From positions 1 to 49,984 of the IMG/VR virus record IMGVR_UViG_3300005096_000520: DNA of 49,984 nt. One strand, written 5' to 3'. The position numbers and the translations under genes are program-made. This DNA is from a virus. The notes under the pieces were generated by a model. It saw only the letters and a list, made by a program, of their open reading frames with translations, was not told the origin of the DNA and searched no databases. Shown piece by piece: positions 46,101 through 49,984 of the stretch (within the stretch, counting starts at the first letter, position 1; every line of letters starts with the position of its first letter).

Positions 46101-46197
46101 TACTGACAACATTGAGGTCGAGAGCCCTGTAGATATCAATGCTCCCAAGGCGAACAGATTGTTCAGCCTCAAGCTTCCAGTCATAGGTGTTCAGTAA
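43099..46197 (+). CDS. Large tail protein, apparent in-frame fusion of two tail genes
   Basis: 1032 residues from the ATG overlapping the tape measure stop (a frame further upstream to 43036 is inside that gene). Part one (1-430) is beta-rich with Ser/Tyr-rich strands; it ends with a Cys-rich linker PPECYCPPVGFSDKCLGFEE. Part two begins with MAYIVQDLSFWTDVVINRMA at codon 450, where an ATG has its own strong ribosome site. Part two has helices first and then beta sandwiches (EQTYGVKKNNVIGIG, TFAFSSQVTIDTLVIDMH-like blocks), similar in feel to distal tail proteins. Position after the tape measure fits a tail-tip role. Name-level assignment is not possible. Confidence 0.75.
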   Translation: MSGQQAYIYQEYNKVVDAAITSNVSPSSRAPLVYPLRKQGNGNIRLYGNYSGDKDARYEVKILDSILQDPVVSAPVFRGAGTGKISDIAVSNLEAQKIRILCLSTGTESRKAEIELEGYRFRAKEAGASGNAIYLLIDDSSLVFTASDYSVIKPLKVGDTALEGQEWDFDTKVLQGEFVPEDAHRLAFGQDRLHIYTQYKKFEEGVWKYYFILPIQYEVKAGERVYFVSGGRTITVTDGATTEEYTDIVTIADFWQKVKASSGLIEPVDSSIDTSRSITSPAVREFSTKTEAYFMPPYRDEKSSEYAGDLQDIEVSNDKAKTELIRITCISNAYVGDEVWEVKGSSSGDLGQVRTGEYAYLGPVGFRIPQKLPKNWGEVNENWSYKIDYAPRDAGVDPPAICFSLRMGINSVPQTLELTYKKKPPECYCPPVGFSDKCLGFEEKGGETGMAYIVQDLSFWTDVVINRMAEKWQEQEPYLAGSSSEAYEKQFLKLIDRNVEIFKGLAQRIMNLPEEDASALQAMVDQYKTLVNSQTVLVMLNSSFTQYAWASWDGSKWIYDTQPSSKYSYLKDATFDTDLYQTLADAILNYEQTYGVKKNNVIGIGTCYQDTDDDYYWEISGSKAYLPAYTDVPYYSTVQSGNDYINTKEFALLVSIPCGGTLVEGDKITVEIGGVVYEKTYQVGDITYLPTVARQNLNLTGGRDGDDTYTWEVSGEIDKFPDYLLDRKTPARYITPQLSFQIEDGIVPFDVGDVFEFTIEGGRWIWRKDGGAWSSPLDIKKEAQTFDSGLQIAFDFGVSPSFIQNDTWEVLCIQENKASNLATPGRTRRKGPGDVTFAFSSQVTIDTLVIDMHDIGTDIVFKASNVSDFSVIEYSETISPTSLICRLFGTPITAQYFRLEISGETSIGYVFLGTRMQLSLDADSIRPMRQYNMSRQEAKEPFSLLKYARKGYMIDYSSFIYNADFEALEQMIDYLKTNNDMPFYFVANISYPEDCIRAYIDTDNIEVESPVDINAPKANRLFSLKLPVIGVQ
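44446..46197 (+). CDS. Nested in-frame product of the large tail protein
   Basis: An ATG at codon 450 is preceded by AAAGGAGGTGA (44427-44437), the best ribosome site in the tail region. It would yield 583 residues lacking the first part. It sits exactly at the change from the Cys-rich linker to the helical start of part two, so it looks like the original start of a gene that lost the stop of its neighbour. Both full and short products are likely. Confidence 0.5.
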   Translation: MAYIVQDLSFWTDVVINRMAEKWQEQEPYLAGSSSEAYEKQFLKLIDRNVEIFKGLAQRIMNLPEEDASALQAMVDQYKTLVNSQTVLVMLNSSFTQYAWASWDGSKWIYDTQPSSKYSYLKDATFDTDLYQTLADAILNYEQTYGVKKNNVIGIGTCYQDTDDDYYWEISGSKAYLPAYTDVPYYSTVQSGNDYINTKEFALLVSIPCGGTLVEGDKITVEIGGVVYEKTYQVGDITYLPTVARQNLNLTGGRDGDDTYTWEVSGEIDKFPDYLLDRKTPARYITPQLSFQIEDGIVPFDVGDVFEFTIEGGRWIWRKDGGAWSSPLDIKKEAQTFDSGLQIAFDFGVSPSFIQNDTWEVLCIQENKASNLATPGRTRRKGPGDVTFAFSSQVTIDTLVIDMHDIGTDIVFKASNVSDFSVIEYSETISPTSLICRLFGTPITAQYFRLEISGETSIGYVFLGTRMQLSLDADSIRPMRQYNMSRQEAKEPFSLLKYARKGYMIDYSSFIYNADFEALEQMIDYLKTNNDMPFYFVANISYPEDCIRAYIDTDNIEVESPVDINAPKANRLFSLKLPVIGVQ

Positions 46198-46553
46198 TGT
46201 TGAACGTCAGCATTGACAGCTTAAACGCGATTGAAGAGGGCATCAACCCAGCATACAAGGTCGTCGTATATTTTCAGGAGCCGGAAACATACACAGAGGA
46301 TGATTATCTTCTCAATGCAGGCGACTTGAGCACAAGCATGTCAGAGGACGGCGGTTACGAGGTTGCAAACACATCCGTAACACTGAGGAATCAAGAGTAT
46401 TACTTCTCGAGGCGTCTGGCAAAAGAGTTGCCTGACAACAAACTTGTTGAGATATTCATGAATACGGGATTCGAGGATATCCTCCTGTTCAGGGGGGTTG
46501 TATACGACTGGCAATTGACCGAGACTGAATTAACTCTAAACATTAACGCGTAG
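46197..46553 (+). CDS. Hypothetical tail-tip protein
   Basis: 118 residues, one-base overlap with the large tail protein. Beta-rich with AYKVVVYFQEPETYTEDDYL, EVANTSVTLRNQEYYFSRRL and DILLFRGVVYDWQLTETELT; the ending resembles the OB-like domain found in hub proteins. No family recognised; gene order suggests a baseplate or tail-tip component. Confidence 0.55.
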   Translation: MLNVSIDSLNAIEEGINPAYKVVVYFQEPETYTEDDYLLNAGDLSTSMSEDGGYEVANTSVTLRNQEYYFSRRLAKELPDNKLVEIFMNTGFEDILLFRGVVYDWQLTETELTLNINA

Positions 46554-46563
46554 GAGGTTTGAA

Positions 46564-47187
46564 ATGGCTGAAATTTTTGGAGTCAAAGGATATGACGGGG
46601 TGGGTTGGAACATCGATATCACAAGCACGGATCGTGTCGGGTTCAATGCTGCGAACTTCGGCGAATCCATCTCAGTGGGGACGTTTCAGGACAGCACACA
46701 CAAGACTGACAGCACCATGTCTACAGACCTTTGCAGTCCTGACCATATCCGCAATTGCAAGTACATCTCTCCAACAGAGGTATCTCTGATGGGGGGAGCC
46801 GCGGTTACCCTTGATACAACAAACGTGGGGCAGAATGATTGCACGCTTCAGTGGTCATACCAGGACGACACGGTCAATACCGCCCTGTCAAACGTGAGGT
46901 TCTTTTTCTATGATGCTGTGGATCCCGCCAATGCTCCTGCCGGAGTCATAGCCGTCGCCTTTGAGCACGACGGGGCCGCAATCAACAAGGACAGGGTGTC
47001 AGACACACCTGGAGACGGAGGAGCCTGGGACAGTTCGAAAGGAATCGGAGGTAACGCAAATGCCCTGATCTGTTCCGATCAGGCATCTGCTTCCATACAC
47101 AATTTCTATATCGGCATCTCCCTCTCACCCACATCAAAGGGGCTGAAGACGGCGGTCAGGGCAAGACTTGAATTCGATGCTCAATAA
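46564..47187 (+). CDS. Virion beta-protein, tail region
   Basis: 207 residues from the ATG at 46564, six bases after GGAGG. Low charge, many Asp/Ser/Thr; strands such as NDCTLQWSYQDDTVNTALSN and VRFFFYDAVDPANAPAGVIA. Four cysteines. The pattern fits a structural protein on the tail tip. No family recognised. Confidence 0.6.
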   Translation: MAEIFGVKGYDGVGWNIDITSTDRVGFNAANFGESISVGTFQDSTHKTDSTMSTDLCSPDHIRNCKYISPTEVSLMGGAAVTLDTTNVGQNDCTLQWSYQDDTVNTALSNVRFFFYDAVDPANAPAGVIAVAFEHDGAAINKDRVSDTPGDGGAWDSSKGIGGNANALICSDQASASIHNFYIGISLSPTSKGLKTAVRARLEFDAQ

Positions 47188-47201
47188 CAGGAGGAGGATA
47201 C

Positions 47202-47519
47202 ATGACGACTCATGACTGGTTTGCCCGTCTGAAGAACGGGCAGGTGATCTGTGGCAAGACTGTAGGCTCGTTCGCAAACATCAAATCCCTCGAAATGGAT
47301 GACCTGTGGGTGAACTTTCGTGGTAACAGATATGCTGCACCAAGGAAGGGGAGTGAAAAGCCCCTGAGATTCGATTTTTTCGTCTCCATGGCCATGGAGC
47401 CTGAAGGAATACAGGCCAAGGCATACAAACTCATCTCATTATATCCGGATTGCAGGCTGACACGACTTGTGTTCCCTGATGGACGGACAGAAATAAGGCG
47501 GGAAGCTAAAAGAGGTTGA
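47202..47519 (+). CDS. Hypothetical small tail-region protein
   Basis: 105 residues, beta-rich (WFARLKNGQVICGKTVGSF, RLTRLVFPDGRTEIRREA). GGAGGAGG upstream. The end DGRTEIRREAKRG is basic. Probably a tail-tip accessory; no family recognised. Confidence 0.55.
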   Translation: MTTHDWFARLKNGQVICGKTVGSFANIKSLEMDDLWVNFRGNRYAAPRKGSEKPLRFDFFVSMAMEPEGIQAKAYKLISLYPDCRLTRLVFPDGRTEIRREAKRG

Positions 47520-47523
47520 GTAG

Positions 47524-48546
47524 ATGGCACTTGTGATAATGGAGCGGGATGCAATCCTGCACGGGTATACGAGCCTGCAATCGGACAGGGATGCGATACT
47601 GCATGGGTACACGACCCTGCAATCGGACAGGGATATCATACTTGCAGGTCACGAAACTCTGAGCACAGACAGGGATTTCATCCTCGACGCCCACCCGGGG
47701 CGTGAAGTAGATACTGTCCTTTCCGGAAAGACACCCCTTGAGCGCGCTCCCATCCTCGCAGGCAAGACCCACCTTTCACAAAACAGGTATACCGTGCTCA
47801 GAGGACTTGACCATGCCATGGCAGAACTGGATTGCATCCTTCAAGGCCTCGAACATTACATTGACAGAGACTTTATCGTTGCCGTTAAGCCGCAGGAGGA
47901 GCGTTCATTCATCCTGCAGGCCCATGAAGATATCCCTGCCGGCAAGACGAGGCGCCTTACCCTGTTTGATACCCTCAACCTCAGAAGTACGAGTATCTAC
48001 AGGAATCCCCGGGATATCTCAACTCTTCAGATCGTAATCGGGGACCTCTCAAGCAGCAGGGTTCCCTGCACTCCCCTTGATGAATCGGGGACGATATATC
48101 ACGTCTCTGACAGACCTATTCAGAGCATATCAAAGGTCTATGTCGAGGGAGAACCCAAAACCTTTGGGTATCGGGCATATACATCCTACCAGGACGAGAC
48201 CGGTCAATCGATCGCCTGCGTGGTCTTTGACAATCCACAGTACGATAAAAGCGTCTCTGTTGCATGTAAGGGCGTTATCGATGTCAAAACTGGAGGTCTG
48301 CTTGAAAACCCTGCTGATATCATCAATTATGTGTTTTTGGAGATTCAGGGGTATGATGAAAACTCTATAGATTCAGGGGAGATTTCGAGGTTTTACTCCG
48401 ACTGTCTCAAGGAAGACCTCAAAATAGGATATGTTTTAGATGAATCTGTTACCGTGAAGCAGTTCCTTGATGACCTTGCCATGAATATTCACGCAAGGTG
48501 GATGATCAGCGATGGCAAATCCGTGATGAGGTTGATGTGGCTGTAA
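47524..48546 (+). CDS. Tail-tip protein with Asp-Arg-Asp repeats, part A
   Basis: 340 residues. Residues 5-140 consist of about nine imperfect units of 13-16 residues, such as ERDAILHGYTSLQS, DRDAILHGYTTLQS, DRDIILAGHETLST and DRDFILDAHPGREV; they suggest a repeated beta structure (solenoid or spiral). Residues 145-340 are a different domain (STLQIVIGDLSSSRVP, IQSISKVYVEGEPKTFGY, YSDCLKEDLKIGYVLDE), resembling the front half of a J-like hub protein. It ends ISDGKSVMRLMWL and is overlapped by the next gene, which begins with the same kind of repeats. The two look like pieces of one hub protein. Confidence 0.6.
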   Translation: MALVIMERDAILHGYTSLQSDRDAILHGYTTLQSDRDIILAGHETLSTDRDFILDAHPGREVDTVLSGKTPLERAPILAGKTHLSQNRYTVLRGLDHAMAELDCILQGLEHYIDRDFIVAVKPQEERSFILQAHEDIPAGKTRRLTLFDTLNLRSTSIYRNPRDISTLQIVIGDLSSSRVPCTPLDESGTIYHVSDRPIQSISKVYVEGEPKTFGYRAYTSYQDETGQSIACVVFDNPQYDKSVSVACKGVIDVKTGGLLENPADIINYVFLEIQGYDENSIDSGEISRFYSDCLKEDLKIGYVLDESVTVKQFLDDLAMNIHARWMISDGKSVMRLMWL

Positions 48547-49541
48547 GAGATATTGACAGGGATATCATACTTGATGCTCATCCAGGGAGAGAGACAGACT
48601 TCATCCTGGGTGCAAAGACATATCTCGATCGTGGAATTGTTTTGCAAGGCACTACTTCGCGACAATTTTCACGGTATGCTGTCCTTGCCGGGTCGCAACT
48701 GAAAAATTCAGATGCCGATATTATTATAGCGGGCAAGAACTTCTTTGAGCGTGATTATATTCTTTACACGAAATCACAGAACGAGATAGATATCGTTCTG
48801 AACGCGGACGATCCTCCTGAAATCTACGTGCGCTATTCCTTTAGGGAAGATGAAATGGAGGATTTTCTCCTCTCTCCTGCCGGACGTCCGACCAATGAGA
48901 TCACGATTAATTATGCTTACGATTTCGTCTCCGGCAAGGCGAGGCAATCTATCACAAAGCATAATCCTGTATCAAAGATATTGTATGGCCAGAACAGAAA
49001 GACCCTCAATCTCAGGATGATTCACGGTACCAGGCAGGCTGAGAAAATCGCAGATGCAATATTGAAGACATCTTCCATTCCCCCTGTGAAGGTATCTTTC
49101 ATTCATGATCTGAGGAGTTTCCATCTTGAGGTGGGAGATCTCGTCACAATTACCCATCGCGCTGGCATGGGTGACGATGGATACAAGTCCGTGATCGCGA
49201 TGATAACTAAAAAGCGGTTCAGCGGGACAGGTATCAGTTATGAGGCAATCATTAAGCCACAGGGACTTTTCTACAAGTCCGAACTCATGACATTATCTCA
49301 CGTCTCAGAGGCTGGCAGGGAGGGAGTCACGGTCACATATGAGCACGGTGTTGCCACGATCACAATCTATGCGGATGTTCAGGGCTACCCTCCTGTTGAG
49401 GGTGCCGAAATCACGATATCAGGGGTTACGAAGATTTCGGACAAAAACGGTCAGGTCCGCTTCAAACTTGAGCCCGGAACTTATACCGCGTCAATCAAGG
49501 CCTCAGGCTATGATGACAGCGAGGTAACATTTACGGTATGA
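48537..49541 (+). CDS. Tail-tip protein with Asp-Arg-Asp repeats, part B
   Basis: 334 residues from a GTG at 48537 (an ATG at 48498 is alternative). Residues 5-85 carry the same repeats as the upstream protein: DRDIILDAHPGRETDFILGA, DADIIIAGKNFFERDYILYT. The middle (about 105-240) looks like the second half of a J-like tail hub: VSGKARQSITKHNPVSKILY, then RMIHGTRQAEKIADAILKT and FHLEVGDLVTITHRAG. The C-terminal 70 residues are an Ig-like/CarboxypepD_reg-like domain (YPPVEGAEITISGV, YTASIKASGYDDSEVTF), usual on receptor-binding tail tips. Its 10-base overlap with the gene before and the shared repeats suggest splitting or duplication of one ancestral gene. Confidence 0.65.
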   Translation: MAVRDIDRDIILDAHPGRETDFILGAKTYLDRGIVLQGTTSRQFSRYAVLAGSQLKNSDADIIIAGKNFFERDYILYTKSQNEIDIVLNADDPPEIYVRYSFREDEMEDFLLSPAGRPTNEITINYAYDFVSGKARQSITKHNPVSKILYGQNRKTLNLRMIHGTRQAEKIADAILKTSSIPPVKVSFIHDLRSFHLEVGDLVTITHRAGMGDDGYKSVIAMITKKRFSGTGISYEAIIKPQGLFYKSELMTLSHVSEAGREGVTVTYEHGVATITIYADVQGYPPVEGAEITISGVTKISDKNGQVRFKLEPGTYTASIKASGYDDSEVTFTV

Positions 49542-49984
49542 AATCTTTGAGATTCGGACTGAAGGCCCTTGAAGAAAAGGCAAAGATAGAGGTTAGACTT
49601 AAAAGCAGGTTTGCCCTTGTCCCATCTGAAAAAGAGATCGATACGACCGAAAGAGTAAAAAAATCTTATGAATACATCTATATGGGTACAAATTCTGCGC
49701 CAGCATATATCATTAAATTCAGTATTGCTGATTTCAAGGAAACAGGCACAATAACCACGTCATATAATTATCTCGACACGGTTCTCTATGACAGTAAAAA
49801 TGGATATCTCTACTTTGCCACATGGCAAAGTCCCCCGGCAATTTTAAAAGTCAAGATTGCCGATTTTACTATAGTTGATGCAATAATTTTAGACGGATAT
49901 CAATATATTACAGATGGTGTGATTGATGTTGATGCGGGTTTGGCGTATTTCGCTTCAGGATTCGATATTATCAAGTTTGATCTG
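49538..49984 (+). CDS. Probable beta-propeller receptor-binding protein, incomplete at right edge
   Basis: Starts on the ATGA overlap with part B and stays open for 149 codons to the end of the window. After a basic start (LRFGLKALEEKAKIEVRLK) it has blade-like units: AYIIKFSIADFKETGTITTS followed by LDTVLYDSKNGYLYFATW and AILKVKIADFTIVDAIIL followed by VDAGLAYFASGFDIIKF. The period of about 45 residues with VKI-DF-x-xV patterns is typical of NHL/YVTN-like beta-propellers. It would sit at the tip and bind a receptor. Base composition becomes richer in AT here, common for host-range genes. Confidence 0.65.
   Translation, partial: MKSLRFGLKALEEKAKIEVRLKSRFALVPSEKEIDTTERVKKSYEYIYMGTNSAPAYIIKFSIADFKETGTITTSYNYLDTVLYDSKNGYLYFATWQSPPAILKVKIADFTIVDAIILDGYQYITDGVIDVDAGLAYFASGFDIIKFDL

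Noticed and set aside
47524-49984. Possible diversity-generating retroelement in the repeat-bearing tail genes
   Set aside because: No reverse transcriptase, template repeat or adenine-biased variable region is in the window.
1-49984. tRNA genes, rRNA genes, insertion sequences and attL/attR
   Set aside because: None recognised by eye. Attachment sites may lie outside the left edge next to the integrase.

Overview
The window is most of a temperate tailed phage (prophage or phage contig) of a Gram-negative bacterium. The evidence is an integrase, a CI/LexA-type repressor, a complete head module and most of a siphovirus-type tail module, plus a lipoprotein with a lipobox and a pilin-like prepilin that both imply a Gram-negative host. 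The host phylum cannot be fixed from the sequence. The gene style (AGGAGG ribosome binding sites, medium GC, many ATGA/TTGA overlaps) would suit Nitrospirota or Desulfobacterota, but that is only an impression. The head genes are of Mu type (DUF935 portal fused to a MuF domain, nested protease/scaffold, DUF2190-like decoration protein). There is no MuA/MuB transposase; integration would be by a tyrosine recombinase.

Layout. 1-2405 (minus strand): integrase, a PH/SHOCT-domain protein and the S24-type repressor. 2406-2703: a divergent control region with several inverted repeats. 2704-12970 (plus strand): early and accessory genes. Inside this block lies the most notable locus: two copies of a structured RNA element (4108-4178 and 4980-5049), a catalytic-domain-only tyrosine recombinase (5071-5679), a 507-residue Cas12-like effector (5681-7204) and a small CRISPR array (7252-7554), followed at once by a small membrane protein and a pilin-like prepilin. 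Next come a MazG-like protein, a Gp37/Gp68-like protein, an ASCH-like protein and an orphan cytosine-C5 methyltransferase. 12967-17676: a 992-residue primase-helicase followed by an AT-rich iteron-rich tract that may be the phage origin. 17677-21413: a third tyrosine recombinase, a Mor-type activator, a dUTPase, a possible toxin-antitoxin trio and small genes.

21426-49984 is the late region. Two near-identical promoters (21426-21477 and 26366-26417) carry paired TGACA boxes at a fixed distance from an extended -10 element and are plausible targets of the Mor-type activator. They lead into terminase, portal, protease/scaffold, capsid, connectors, lysis genes (GH108 muramidase, 3TM holin), tail fibre/spike genes, tail tube, G/GT tail chaperones with a programmed -1 frameshift, a 1086-residue tape measure, and a tail-tip set with unusual repeated Asp-Arg-Asp units. 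The last gene, a likely beta-propeller, runs off the right edge.

The strongest candidate for an undescribed system is the compact type V CRISPR-Cas locus. The effector looks Cas12m-like from about residue 88 onwards and keeps the full RuvC triad, but its N-terminus is an SSB-like OB-fold where a helical recognition lobe is expected. It has no cas1/cas2 and no room for a tracrRNA beside the array. Its operon is preceded by a pseudoknotted RNA whose two copies in this window show compensatory base changes.
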